From NCBI GenBank assembly GCA_040285745.1, contig JAUFOR010000004.1, positions 1,178,001 through 1,242,000 on the forward strand: 64,000 nt of DNA, written 5' to 3'. Shown piece after piece: positions 47,901-58,393 of the stretch (position 1 is its first letter; each line of letters opens with the position of its first letter). Made by a program: the position numbers and the translations under genes. This DNA comes from Barthelona sp. PCE. Taxonomy: Eukaryota > Metamonada: BaSk clade. The notes beneath the pieces are model-generated. The model did not search any database. It saw only the letters and a list, made by a program, of their open reading frames with translations, and was not told the origin of the DNA.

Positions 47901-50900
47901 CTTTTTAAAAGATTTACAATTCAACGAAGAAAGTTTTGATAGTGTTGAAGATCTCATGGAACTAAGGAGATATCTCAAAGATATTGCCAATAATGAGACC
48001 CTCAATATGCATAAGAGAACGATTGAATTCAATCTCAATTTGCTTCGTCTGTTAGCCATTTCTGGTGATGTATCAGCCAGTGTTAATATTCTATTGCAAG
48101 ATATTGCTTCGTTCCAGACTGATAGTGATATGTTTGACGACTTTACTATCGGTCTTAAGGGAATGATAGACACCCGATTGAGTGGATTGCAATCAAAAAC
48201 TAATGATAAATTGAATGCCTTCCGTAAAAAGATTGATATATTTGTAGATAATTGGTCAACTTCAAGCGCTAAACTCAGTCCAAACTTTAAGGAGAGAGAG
48301 GCTCTTGAGTCAACTATCAATTTCATTAGTGCTCAAACTGTTTCTGTTGATGAATATCACGATGAACTAAACAAATTAATTCGAGAGCTAGAATTTTTTG
48401 CTATCGAATGTCCTAGTGACTTACTGGATAACCTGAACGGCGTCTATGGATCAATTCACAAATGGAACTCCACATTTGACCTATACAACGAGTTCAACAA
48501 ATCAATCGGTGATCAGTGTGATAAACCATGGCAAATAGCTCGTACACGTTTGTTTGAAGTCGAAAACCTCTATGTCAAGTGGAACCAACGACTAGAAGCA
48601 ATAGAAGAGATTGAATACGGTATGAGCGCCTTCAAGGTGTTCTTTAAGAATGCTATGTCAACCTTCAGAGATGTTCTCACAGTTCTCAAACAGATTATTG
48701 GTGAGGCATTCACGTCCAAGCACTGGAGCGCCGTCTACAGCGTCCTTGGTGTTAAGGCATGGAGTGACAGTAAGACATTCACTGATATCCCTCTTCTACT
48801 GTTGTTGGATAATAGTACTGTTATTCTCAGCAAAGCCCGTGAAATCACACGTATCTACCAACAGGCACAGGGTGAGGTCACCATTAGGGAATCTCTGCAG
48901 GAGCTTGATGTGTGGAGCACAAGCGCTGAATTTGAACTTTCCAAGTTTGAAATTGAGAACATTGTTACTTTAGATATCGTCAGTGAATGGGGCGAGCTAC
49001 TAACTGTCGTTTCAGACCACCAGTCACTCGTTGCATCACTACGCGAATCTGAGTATGCTGTTAACTTTAAAGCTGAAATCGAACTTTGGGAAGTACGTCT
49101 TATCACGTTGGCAAAGGTCCTTTCAACAATGAACGTTGTCCAAAGGAAGTATGTGCACTTGTCTCCGGTATTCCTGAAGGGTAACATCCCTGCAGAAACT
49201 GCTCGATTTGAAGCACTAAGTGGAGATGTCGTGGACTTCTTTACTGCTATTGCAAGCAGCAACTCTGTGTTCAATATCCTCGGTTACGATAGAGCACAAT
49301 CTGTACCCGCTGCAGGTTTGACTTTCTCTGACTTTAATAATCTCCCGTTGTTAGATTTTCTTTCTTCTTCTGATAAGCAACTTGATAGATTCCAAAAACG
49401 TCTGTATGATTTCCTTGAAGCCAAACGTAGTTTATTTGCTCGATTTTATTTCCTGGGTGATGAAGATCTTCTTGAAGTCTTGGGTCAAGCGCAAAATATT
49501 GATGTTCTGCAAACTCACCTTTCTAAGCTCTTCAGTGGAATCCATAAGATCCACATTGCTGATGAAGGCGAGCATAAGTATGTCTCCCGCATCGAAAGTG
49601 TTGATGGTGAAACTATCGATCTCATCAAACCAGTGTATATTACCAGACATCCATCAATGGCCAATGTTCCAGGTGATGACGAATATCTTCCGGTGGAGCA
49701 CTGGCTTTCCCATCTCGAAGTTGTTATGAAGCAAAGTTTACAAGTCATTGTAGTCAAGTGCATCAATGAAGCTTTACAGTCAGGTATTGTTGATGTTGAG
49801 AAGTATCCTGTACAGGCATGCTTTTTAGCTCATTCCTGTCTGTTCACCCGTAAGATTGAGCAGATTATAGATAACAAAAAGCAGCTCATATCATTCTACG
49901 ATGAACTCGGTGTTCGTATCACATCATGTATCGAGCAAGCCCAGACTGCCTCAGTCACTGTGAACAAAACATTGCGTAACCTCGTGTTAGACTTTATCCA
50001 TCATCGTGATATTGTCGCAAAACTCTTAGATACGAACTCCTCCTCTGACTGTTTCTTGTGGCAGAGACAAATGAGGTACTACCTCAAGGGTGATGAAGTT
50101 ATCATCAAGTGCAGTGATGCAACAACTAATTATTCATACGAATACCTGGGTCACACCCAAAAGCTCGTTCACACTGACCTCACTGACAAACTCTATCTCA
50201 CACTCATGCTTGGTATCTTCATGGGTTACGGTGGTAACCCAGTTGGTCCTGCTGGTACAGGTAAGACAGAGTCGGTCAAGGCATTGGCTGCTGACCTTGG
50301 TCGTATGTGCTTGGTCTTCTGTTGTGATGAAGGTATTGATTTTAAATCAATGGGAAGGATTTTCACTGGTTTAGTTAAATGTGGTGCTTGGGGTTGTTTT
50401 GATGAGTTCAATCGTTTAGATACTGAAGTTCTCTCTGCAATTTCTACACAAATTGCAAGCATCCAAGATTCAATCAGATTTAAAAAACCGAAAGTTAAGT
50501 TATTGGATAAAACTATTGACACCAATTTTGATGCCGGTATTTTTGTAACAATGAACCCTCTATCAAAGAAATACAAGGGTAGATCGTTGTTGCCTGACAA
50601 CTTAAAGTCATTGTTCCGTGAAATTAAAATGATTAAACCGGATCTCCATAAGATTTTACAAAACTTACTGTTTTTAGAAGCTTTCGGTATCAAATTTGTG
50701 GAAGTTCTAACTACAAGACTGGTATACCTCTTCGAACTCATGAAGAACCAATTATCACGACAGAATCACTACGATTGGGGTCTTCGTTCAGCTAAAATGG
50801 TTGTATCCATGGCCGGACGTCTTCTTCGTAACTCAAGGACAGAGGGTACCGCGCTTTCGTTCGACGAAGAGTGTGCTATTCTTGTTCAGGCTGTTACACT

Positions 50901-53900
50901 TACGATGGAGCCCAAGCTGACTGAGAATGATCTTACATTGTTTGCGTTAATGATTAAGGACGTCTTCCCTACGCTTCAGAAGCCAAAAGAACTTGATGTA
51001 TCTGTTATTTTACGTAAGATTCTGAAGAATCATGCGTTCTCTCACTTAGATCTTGAATATTCAGAAAAGCAGTCCTCAAAAGTCTTGCAATTGTGGAATG
51101 GTATGTCCCAGCGTCTTGGTGTTGGTGTTGTCGGCCCCCCTCTCTCCGGCAAGACCACAGTCATCCATCTGTTGGTGTGCTGTCTGAAGTTTGCGGGCAT
51201 CAACGTCTCGTATGAGGCTCTTTCACCAAAGTCAATGTCGAAAGCTAAGTTACTGGGCAATATGAACCTCGACACGCGTGAGTGGACCGATGGTGTTTTG
51301 ACAAGTGCAGCCAGAAAGGCCAGGAAAGTCTGCGATGAGCACTCATCAATGCTCAACGCCCTGCAGACTTTACAGTCCTTGGATATGGCTGACCTCGACC
51401 GCATGCTCGCCCTCCCTGCTGATGAACGCATCTCACTACCAACCCGAGGTCACATTTCCATTGTTGTCTGCGATGGCGGTGTTGATCCAGAGTGGATTGA
51501 GAATTTGAACTCTGTACTCGATGACAACGCTTTGCTTACACTCCCAAGTGGTGAGCGTATTAAGTTTGACCGCCGCACAAACATGTTGTTTGAAACTGTT
51601 AATCTACAACATGCCTCACCTGCAACTGTATCACGTATGGGTATGGTTTTCCTTAGTGCTAGTGATGTCAACATACATGCAATGGTTAAGAAGATCTCTG
51701 ACAATTTCAATATTCCTGAAGGTGCTGTTGAAAAGTTTGTTCAATTAGTTCCGTTCTTTACCACTTATTTAGAAGAGTACCCTGATTCTTTCGTCCTTCC
51801 TGCGTCAGTCGGTGGTATGATCCGTGCATGTATTCCCTTTCTCACCAATGATTCTGCTGAAGAGGTACTCATTGCTGTCCTCGTTGGTATCGGAATGATG
51901 CTCTCGCCCAACACACGCTCTGAATTTGGTATGATGCTCTCAAAACATTTGGGCGTCTCCTTCAGTTATCCCAGACCACTTCTTCCCTTGGATGCTGCAT
52001 ATTATGACGGTCGTTTCGTACCCGCATCTAATATTATTAGAGACACGGTACCGGATACAAGCAGTGGCATTGTGCGCACTGACAGATTTTCGACCTATCA
52101 ATCACATCTGAGCTCGATCCTGAAGAAACCCGTTGACGGGCCCAGTGCTTGTATTCTTGTTAGTGCACCTGCTTGCGGAAAGAGAACTCTTCTGTCTGAG
52201 GTACTTCTCAACATTAAGAGCGACGGTATTAACGTGCAGATGGCTGAAGTCAATTGTACTGAATTCACAGAGTCATCACAGATTATCAAGATCGTACGTA
52301 ATGAGTGTGAAGAATTTGTTGTCAACCGCATCAATAATCTCCGTCCTAAACGTAACCAGACGTTGTATGTTGTCTTGAAGAACTTCTTTGATCTCAAGTT
52401 TGATGTGTATGGCAATTCGGAGGTTAACGAATTTATGTTCTCTCTGCTCAATCTTGGTGGTTTCTATGATTTAGATACTAAAGAGTTCTTTAAATTGCAT
52501 AATGTGAGATTTATTCTTATGAGTGATATCTCTTCAAAGGCAACGGGTGGGGAATCCAAACTCATTTCTGAGCGCCTTGCAAATATGATCAACGTACTAT
52601 TCATAGATACGACAGAGACTGATGAACTGCGTTTGCTTGCGCATCAGTGTCTAAAGAAGGCAATCCCTGATTTACCAGAGACATTGGTTAACAACACCCT
52701 TGATGTATCTATTGAGATTTACAAACTTGCACGTAAGGAGTTTATCGGGAACGATATCATCGACGTTGTACCAGGCCTTCTGTTGGATATTATTCGTTCA
52801 TTGGCAAAGTATTATCTGAAGCCCACATCTTATATGGTTGATAAAATCACGTTAACAAAGCAGAAGAAGGATGTATCCCAGGCAATCCGCGACGCCATGG
52901 CTCTGCGTACCGCTGACATGCTCAGCAACGCGCTTTTATATGAATTTGCTTTGCGTTTTTACCATCCCAATACTGCTTCGAATAAGGAAAGATTTATTGA
53001 ACGCATTCGTACTGTTATGAAACAACACAACTTCACCGTCTCTAAGGTCAGTCAGTTAGTTTTTGTTGATCTTCATAGCAGTCAACAGATTGATATTAGC
53101 CAATTTGAAATCACTGATTTCCACCTTAACGATACCGAGATTCAACAGGATCACCTCGTACAGATCACAATGAACAACTTCAAGTTCATGATTCAAAGTA
53201 TCATCAAGGCTTATTACAACGAAGTTTCTGAGTCAAAAATTTTCATTACACCTGAACTTCTTCTTTTAATTTCTCGCTGTTTGTATCATCTAAACGATGA
53301 CAAGGTCACGCTTTCACTGTTGGGCCCTGCATCCATTGGTCGTTCTACTGCAATGAAGCTTGCTGCTTTTGCAAAGAGCGCAACCTATCAACGTGTTACT
53401 TACACACGTGAAATTAGCTCAAAGGGCATCCTGACCGAGATCAAGAACCTCATCAACAGCCTTTACCTTACGCGCTTGGTTGATGGAGACCTCCAAAAAT
53501 TGGTCCTTGCTTTTGACGAAGTCCACCTAACTACAGACAGTATCCAGTTAATCCAGGCGCTTGTAAGTGGGTCTATAATCGACACACTGTATCCAGGCGA
53601 CGAGTTTGGTGCTATATTCACACCCATCCGCGAAGCATTTGTTAACCGTTTCTGTGAGGGTGAAACCAATGATCGTATCATAAATGCTACTTTTGCTAAT
53701 TTCCTCATGTCTCGTATCACATTTGCTTTCTTCCTAGACCATAACGACCGTCTGTTCAACGGATATATTTCCAGACGTGTTCTGGTGCAAAACAGTTTCC
53801 TTGTTTCATCATGGTCTCCCAAGAGTGTCATGCTTGTTGCTCGTAACAAACTGTTTAATGAGCTCGAAAAAGAGTTGGAGAAGGTTGGCTCAAGCGTAAA

Positions 53901-56900
53901 ACATCTGATGCCTGCAGCCAACTCCAATGACGCTCAAACAAAGATTCTTAACCTGTTTAGCTATATCACCCACCATAGTAACATAGATGCCATCAACTCC
54001 GAGTCAGAAGACCCTATCGAGTTCGACCCATCACATGTAACTCCAGCTCTTATCTTGGAGACCCTTGAAAAAATCAAAGACGTTGTGCTTGGTGTATATA
54101 CAGAGACATCTCTGCGAATCAATCGTCTTGAGGGTGGTGTGAGCAAGCTTGAGGAGACCAGTGCAGACGTAAACAGAATGCAGTTGGAGGCAGAACATCA
54201 ACAGATTGAACTCACAAGCAAACAAAAAGCTGCTGATGAGGCTCTTGTTAATATTGAAAAATCAATGATCATTGCATCACAGGAGAAACAGAAGGCGCAA
54301 GAGCTCAAGGAATACCTTAGTGTTGAGGAACAGAAGATTGCCATTGAAAAAGCTGATGCTGATGTCCAACTTGAAGAGATCACTCCAATGATCGAAGAGG
54401 CCAAGAGCCAGGTTTCAAATATTCGTAAGGATCACCTTGCGGAGATCAGAGGATTCCGTAAGCCACCAGATGCTATTGTAGATGTTCTCAGTGGTGTCAT
54501 GCTCTTATTGGGATATGAGGATCTTAGTTGGCAGGCAATGAAGGGTATTCTTAACCCTGGTATCAAAGACAGAATCTGTAACTATGATTCAAACACAATC
54601 ACAGATTCAATGAGGGTCAAGGTCGAGCGTCTTCTTCACAAAAAGGCTTATAGTTTCGATGCCGATGCTATATTCCGTGTATCACAGGCCGCAGCTCCTC
54701 TCGCAGCTTGGGTAAAGGCAAATCTGGCCTTCTCACGAGTCCTCAGAGAAGTTGCGCCACTTCAGGAACGCTGCGCTGAACTCAATCGTAAACTCGATGG
54801 AAGTCGCACGCAGCTGCGCCAATGTCAGGAGAAGATGCATGAAGCTGACGAGACAGTCGCCCGCTTGAAGCTGGAGTTTGCCTCAAAGACAAGCGAAGCT
54901 GAGCGTCTTCGAGTCTCTCTTGAAAAGACCGAACGCGTCCTCGCCAAGGCGACGGACTTGTTAAACAAGCTGAGCGGTGAACGCACACGTTGGACAGAGC
55001 AGTTTTCAGTTCTCAAGGAGGGTCGCTCCTCTTTGCTTGTCAATGCTGTTCTTTCAGGTGCATCGATGTTACTGCTGACAAGATACGCACCCAAGACCAG
55101 AGAGCTATTCCATAAAAGCTGGGCTTTAGCAGCTGGCTCTCCATTCCCAGACACCGCTGGTTTTGTTGCCTCAGAGAACCGTGTTCTCTCACTCAGTCTG
55201 CTGGGTCTCCCCACAGACAGCCTCAGTGTTGTTAACTACCTCAGTATGGAGCAATCCGATAACGTTCTTGTAATAGATCCAATCGGCCGCATCTACGACT
55301 TCCTCGCTGCCAAATTCGACGACGAAGGTGTTGTATATGAGGTTGTATCGGAAGAAACAGCCAATCTCCAGTCAAAATTGGAACTGGCAATGCGTTTTGG
55401 AAAGACGCTGGTTGTTCGTGGGGTTAACTGTGTTAGCTCTCTCTTTTACAACATATTGAGGAGAGACCTGACACTGATCTCGAACCGAAACAGATGTATG
55501 GTTGGTGATAAGCACGTTGACGTCAGCGATACGTTCCGCCTTATCTTGATTGCAAACGACAAAAGAATTCTTGATCGTATTCCGTACGGTGTTTCAACAA
55601 GAGTCCATGTTGTCAACTTTGAAATTACATTCAGTAACTTATTCGATCAATTCCTTGAAAGAACCATTGAGAATGAGTTACCACAGTTGAAGGAGAAGCG
55701 TGTTGATCTGTTACAGCGTGAAGAGGGGCTCAAGAAGAGTATGGAGAGCCTTGAGGTGCAATTACTAACCGAGTTGCAGAACTCTACAGGAAATCTTCTT
55801 GAAAATGAATCGCTTATTTCCACTCTCAATTCACTGCAACAGAAGGTCGCTGAGATCGAGGTGGCGCTGGAGGAATGTAGTGCGATTGGTGAAGATATCA
55901 CAAATCAAAAACAAGCATTCACCGATTTTGCCAGTATTGCTTGCACTCTATACTTTGTCATTCGAGGTGTTGCCCAACTCGACCACTGCTACCAAATATC
56001 ACTCAGTTCATACTTTACGTTGTTCATCAAGATTATAACAAGAACAAAGAGTGATATTACAAGCGATATTCAGCTTCAAACCCGACTTCAGCATCTAACT
56101 GGAGATCTTGTTAACACCGTATACGACTTTGTGACACAAATGTTGTTCAAACAGCACCGCACAGCGTTTGCTCTTAATCTTTTGATCACCCTTAGAGATG
56201 AAGAATTTGAAACCGGACACGTTAAGTTCCTAACAAACAGCTATATCCCCGTCGCCCCGCACAACAACGCATTGCTGAGGGATGAGCAGAACCAGAACTT
56301 GAATGATTTGATAGCGTGTGTCCCCGAACTTGTTGGCATTCGTAACTTCTTCGACACAACAACGGCAGAGGTGTCACAGTTGCTACAGAGTAACTCCCCA
56401 TTGGATGAGATGAAGCGCAAGAGCGGAATCAAGCTGACTTTGGGTGACATCTTCTGCATTTCAAAGGCAATCTTCCCTGATCAGTTCTTCGGTTTAATAC
56501 ACAGTAGTATTTGTTCATCATACTCACGTTCCTCCATTCAGCCCAGCAGCGTCACCGTTGACAAGTTGTTTGGTAGCGTGGACTGTGACACACCGTTGTT
56601 ATATCTATTCCATGCCGGTAACAACCCTTCAACCGAAATCCTCTCTAACGTTGAAGCACTTTGCAACATCAAGGGGGTATCCTACGACGACTACGTAGTC
56701 GATGTATCTATGGGTCAGGGCCAGGAGGTGGTTGCTATCCGTGGTCTGAAAGAAAAATTCCAGAAGGGTGGTATTGTTGTTATCAAGAATATACATCTTG
56801 TTGCTCGTTGGATATCCGAATTAGAGGTGTTCCTCAGACAACATACGTCCAAGCACCAAGACTTCCGACTCATTATCACTAGTGAAGCACGCGACACTCT

Positions 56901-58374
56901 TCCAACTTCTCTGCTAACGAGTTGCAACAAGTTATCTTATGAGTCCCCGCCCGGTGTCCGCAATTCACTGGTAAGACTGTACGAAACCTACTTTACTGGA
57001 CAAATGCTCCAGGCTGCAGGCCCAGAGGTTTCACGTATCTTCTTCATGGCTGCAACACTCCACTCCATCCTGCTTGAGAGAAGAACATATAATCCGCAGG
57101 GCTGGACAAAGACATATGACTTCAACCTTAGCAACCTGCAGAGTGTTGTATCTCTTATTGCCCATTACACTTGTCCCCTGCTGAAGAATCCCGCATTCTT
57201 CGGTGAAGAGCAGGTGAAACATACTGGTATGTTCACAGTACCGTGGGAGGTGCTACGCGGCCTGTTCATCGAAACAGCGTACGGTGGTAAACTTGACACG
57301 ATCATCGATGCTCAGATTTTGGCCGCCTATGTTAACTACTACATTTCGAATGATGTGTACAGTGGACGCACTAGCTTACTCATGGGTTCAAACAAAACCA
57401 ACTTCCCGAAGTCAACAAACATTGCAGAATACAAGCAGGCGATCGTAGGTATGTTCAATCCTTCTGATGATCCTTCTGTTTTCATGCTCCCGCTCAACAT
57501 ATCTTCTTTTGTCATGAGATCGATGCTTTCACATACGGTCAAGGACCTGCGCGTGCTCCAGCAGCAAAGTGCAGAGCATAGCGATAGAGATCAATTACCA
57601 CAGCTGAAGATTTGGCAACAGCTTAAGTCGCGAATGCCGAAGCTACCTGCCCAAGGCTCGTCCGGAACGCAGTCTCCCATCAACACGCTATTGATGGCCC
57701 AATATGGCACAGCGCTTAGTCTGATGACAGTAATTGATCGTGATTTCGGAAATGTAGCCAACGCATTAACAGGTGAAGGCGTACCGACTTCAAGGACGCG
57801 CGAAATCATGATGTCTCTCAGCATAAACGAGGTACCCATGGCTTGGGAGACCGTATGGGAGTCCGTAGATGATTGTATTCTTTACATCACCCTCTTAATC
57901 GAGAAGCTCAAGCACTTGGCTGATTACGTACGTAGGATCCAAGGAGGAGAGTCTGTGCTGGACAACTTTATAGATATGTCGCATTTGCTGCAGCCATCAT
58001 CGTTCCTGCCTTCACTGCGACAGGAAGTTGCACGCACAACAAATCAAAACATCGAGGACCTGGTTCTCATGACATCGTTCACGCCCCTAACTTCTGCTGC
58101 GCACACCAAGCTGTCAGGTTTACTTTTGCAAGGTGCTCAAATAAGCGGAGATCGATTGAGCCATTGCTTAACTGAATCAGACACTGTTGTTCCTTTGGAT
58201 ACAGTGTATGTACAATGGGGAACTGAGGCCATGGTAAAGAATATGGCTACTCTGCCTGTTTACAACAACAATAATCGTGAAATGCATCTTTTTGATATTG
58301 CATTCAAATCCGATAAAGATACCAATGTGTGGCGCCTTGCAGGCGCTTGTGTACTTCTTACGGTCAAGGAATAG
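44992..58374 (+). CDS. DYNC2H1: Cytoplasmic dynein-2 (IFT dynein) heavy chain
   Basis: 4460 aa in one uninterrupted frame. The N-terminal tail and linker lead to AAA1 with GPAGTGKTESVKALAADLGR (~1752), then DEGIDFKSMGRIF and GAWGCFDEFNRLD. This wording (DEGID-x-KSMGRIF-x-GLVKCGAWGCFDEFNRL) is that of DYNC2H1 rather than dynein-1 or axonemal chains. AAA2 has GPPLSGKTT (~2047); AAA3 has APACGKRT (~2391); AAA4 has GPASIGRST with Arg for Lys (~2778), also seen in dynein-2. The stalk coiled coils flank a microtubule-binding domain (RKPPDAIVDVLSGVMLLLGY onward). AAA5-6 and the C-terminal domain are complete. It moves IFT trains from ciliary tip to base. Start follows a T/C-rich tract and TTAATCA. 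Confidence 0.9.
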   Translation: MSEIALNHIIDTILCNLGVQSVPNVDDLKHTLRSSSPLLEKFMQVASFTTIKVLLCLEGGIMQVRVCDVSDGVSPSIDVLRQVFLCKSVPVEIVDSNVVNAFFTSALPVNSIESLNMVITNLFSPLFGGSHEDSRVRHALDTLQETLRMSNKTSSESSALLLNDEHAHWANMGNVQGDHYKQVLDPLVIAYDAITSSVDQIFTVVETFIDVADQLIRSGYEHARMQSFMKLFDAQLHDFVSATLEKFNIFQVRDKKLPTVLNSIGDIQNACLKLNNAYSMLTGSLWSNIYFDEEAPSSLSSLVRSEWEFGNVDAVLCLKLFDRISDVMQLRELAEKAEFPTDSFLDKLASTPYHVVVGSGSDSFNREVKSALHLFESHIEEVLEQAKRMPNLSSLLGVLSRNLVLLQIASQEQLLEVTSLISDAIPSFISTTKTQYESFPFTKCSGLSNNLLHKTEDFHSISFNKMSGSLLQEFSFLQSALSRVTNVNDSLISLFKRIKLDLPDDMDMFKRLETTLVSHKRSLYKYWENAVRDNSQRGIIPDSFTGAVLTVNKEAGDVIRVNFSEDVVAFLRDFDILESMGFKPSSTLRSLFKGLSPLASHALSIKQIASFYNNLSAQILPCHKPMLISHAVAFEKLLLDTKINWEKESDVIKFIDRVSSASQGLNERLQYLKHFHKNILEKLIGLIYIDLFDNFDTFSSTIDSITELVSGLVNQGYKVKHYCIFLNYHLLKILDKQYERCLVNLINADSSTDNIYGLPLTINCHVSMVGVSYNPLIHSFKQDFFKHLRKLINFPASIAGISGQRPNEFKLLCVKHSHLITKVFSKFNNLFNKVSLVTNVLQKNNHASLLMRNIEKLIRTNEDTENDQFDSTYLKNADDFQMFFREVQKQTTTIFSLPDEHMFSCIKLNLNTYKQDLVGNFKNLVHMIIQSLVSKANTAFSYLQNFLTNTIRELYQKMNNLESLDSDKEIFLKDLQFNEESFDSVEDLMELRRYLKDIANNETLNMHKRTIEFNLNLLRLLAISGDVSASVNILLQDIASFQTDSDMFDDFTIGLKGMIDTRLSGLQSKTNDKLNAFRKKIDIFVDNWSTSSAKLSPNFKEREALESTINFISAQTVSVDEYHDELNKLIRELEFFAIECPSDLLDNLNGVYGSIHKWNSTFDLYNEFNKSIGDQCDKPWQIARTRLFEVENLYVKWNQRLEAIEEIEYGMSAFKVFFKNAMSTFRDVLTVLKQIIGEAFTSKHWSAVYSVLGVKAWSDSKTFTDIPLLLLLDNSTVILSKAREITRIYQQAQGEVTIRESLQELDVWSTSAEFELSKFEIENIVTLDIVSEWGELLTVVSDHQSLVASLRESEYAVNFKAEIELWEVRLITLAKVLSTMNVVQRKYVHLSPVFLKGNIPAETARFEALSGDVVDFFTAIASSNSVFNILGYDRAQSVPAAGLTFSDFNNLPLLDFLSSSDKQLDRFQKRLYDFLEAKRSLFARFYFLGDEDLLEVLGQAQNIDVLQTHLSKLFSGIHKIHIADEGEHKYVSRIESVDGETIDLIKPVYITRHPSMANVPGDDEYLPVEHWLSHLEVVMKQSLQVIVVKCINEALQSGIVDVEKYPVQACFLAHSCLFTRKIEQIIDNKKQLISFYDELGVRITSCIEQAQTASVTVNKTLRNLVLDFIHHRDIVAKLLDTNSSSDCFLWQRQMRYYLKGDEVIIKCSDATTNYSYEYLGHTQKLVHTDLTDKLYLTLMLGIFMGYGGNPVGPAGTGKTESVKALAADLGRMCLVFCCDEGIDFKSMGRIFTGLVKCGAWGCFDEFNRLDTEVLSAISTQIASIQDSIRFKKPKVKLLDKTIDTNFDAGIFVTMNPLSKKYKGRSLLPDNLKSLFREIKMIKPDLHKILQNLLFLEAFGIKFVEVLTTRLVYLFELMKNQLSRQNHYDWGLRSAKMVVSMAGRLLRNSRTEGTALSFDEECAILVQAVTLTMEPKLTENDLTLFALMIKDVFPTLQKPKELDVSVILRKILKNHAFSHLDLEYSEKQSSKVLQLWNGMSQRLGVGVVGPPLSGKTTVIHLLVCCLKFAGINVSYEALSPKSMSKAKLLGNMNLDTREWTDGVLTSAARKARKVCDEHSSMLNALQTLQSLDMADLDRMLALPADERISLPTRGHISIVVCDGGVDPEWIENLNSVLDDNALLTLPSGERIKFDRRTNMLFETVNLQHASPATVSRMGMVFLSASDVNIHAMVKKISDNFNIPEGAVEKFVQLVPFFTTYLEEYPDSFVLPASVGGMIRACIPFLTNDSAEEVLIAVLVGIGMMLSPNTRSEFGMMLSKHLGVSFSYPRPLLPLDAAYYDGRFVPASNIIRDTVPDTSSGIVRTDRFSTYQSHLSSILKKPVDGPSACILVSAPACGKRTLLSEVLLNIKSDGINVQMAEVNCTEFTESSQIIKIVRNECEEFVVNRINNLRPKRNQTLYVVLKNFFDLKFDVYGNSEVNEFMFSLLNLGGFYDLDTKEFFKLHNVRFILMSDISSKATGGESKLISERLANMINVLFIDTTETDELRLLAHQCLKKAIPDLPETLVNNTLDVSIEIYKLARKEFIGNDIIDVVPGLLLDIIRSLAKYYLKPTSYMVDKITLTKQKKDVSQAIRDAMALRTADMLSNALLYEFALRFYHPNTASNKERFIERIRTVMKQHNFTVSKVSQLVFVDLHSSQQIDISQFEITDFHLNDTEIQQDHLVQITMNNFKFMIQSIIKAYYNEVSESKIFITPELLLLISRCLYHLNDDKVTLSLLGPASIGRSTAMKLAAFAKSATYQRVTYTREISSKGILTEIKNLINSLYLTRLVDGDLQKLVLAFDEVHLTTDSIQLIQALVSGSIIDTLYPGDEFGAIFTPIREAFVNRFCEGETNDRIINATFANFLMSRITFAFFLDHNDRLFNGYISRRVLVQNSFLVSSWSPKSVMLVARNKLFNELEKELEKVGSSVKHLMPAANSNDAQTKILNLFSYITHHSNIDAINSESEDPIEFDPSHVTPALILETLEKIKDVVLGVYTETSLRINRLEGGVSKLEETSADVNRMQLEAEHQQIELTSKQKAADEALVNIEKSMIIASQEKQKAQELKEYLSVEEQKIAIEKADADVQLEEITPMIEEAKSQVSNIRKDHLAEIRGFRKPPDAIVDVLSGVMLLLGYEDLSWQAMKGILNPGIKDRICNYDSNTITDSMRVKVERLLHKKAYSFDADAIFRVSQAAAPLAAWVKANLAFSRVLREVAPLQERCAELNRKLDGSRTQLRQCQEKMHEADETVARLKLEFASKTSEAERLRVSLEKTERVLAKATDLLNKLSGERTRWTEQFSVLKEGRSSLLVNAVLSGASMLLLTRYAPKTRELFHKSWALAAGSPFPDTAGFVASENRVLSLSLLGLPTDSLSVVNYLSMEQSDNVLVIDPIGRIYDFLAAKFDDEGVVYEVVSEETANLQSKLELAMRFGKTLVVRGVNCVSSLFYNILRRDLTLISNRNRCMVGDKHVDVSDTFRLILIANDKRILDRIPYGVSTRVHVVNFEITFSNLFDQFLERTIENELPQLKEKRVDLLQREEGLKKSMESLEVQLLTELQNSTGNLLENESLISTLNSLQQKVAEIEVALEECSAIGEDITNQKQAFTDFASIACTLYFVIRGVAQLDHCYQISLSSYFTLFIKIITRTKSDITSDIQLQTRLQHLTGDLVNTVYDFVTQMLFKQHRTAFALNLLITLRDEEFETGHVKFLTNSYIPVAPHNNALLRDEQNQNLNDLIACVPELVGIRNFFDTTTAEVSQLLQSNSPLDEMKRKSGIKLTLGDIFCISKAIFPDQFFGLIHSSICSSYSRSSIQPSSVTVDKLFGSVDCDTPLLYLFHAGNNPSTEILSNVEALCNIKGVSYDDYVVDVSMGQGQEVVAIRGLKEKFQKGGIVVIKNIHLVARWISELEVFLRQHTSKHQDFRLIITSEARDTLPTSLLTSCNKLSYESPPGVRNSLVRLYETYFTGQMLQAAGPEVSRIFFMAATLHSILLERRTYNPQGWTKTYDFNLSNLQSVVSLIAHYTCPLLKNPAFFGEEQVKHTGMFTVPWEVLRGLFIETAYGGKLDTIIDAQILAAYVNYYISNDVYSGRTSLLMGSNKTNFPKSTNIAEYKQAIVGMFNPSDDPSVFMLPLNISSFVMRSMLSHTVKDLRVLQQQSAEHSDRDQLPQLKIWQQLKSRMPKLPAQGSSGTQSPINTLLMAQYGTALSLMTVIDRDFGNVANALTGEGVPTSRTREIMMSLSINEVPMAWETVWESVDDCILYITLLIEKLKHLADYVRRIQGGESVLDNFIDMSHLLQPSSFLPSLRQEVARTTNQNIEDLVLMTSFTPLTSAAHTKLSGLLLQGAQISGDRLSHCLTESDTVVPLDTVYVQWGTEAMVKNMATLPVYNNNNREMHLFDIAFKSDKDTNVWRLAGACVLLTVKE

Positions 58375-58393
58375 GTCTAATCAATGTAAAAAA

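Noticed and set aside
44992-58374. Axonemal or dynein-1 heavy chain assignment
   Set aside because: The AAA1 motif wording (DEGID-x-KSMGRIF) and the AAA4 GRS P-loop fit dynein-2 better.
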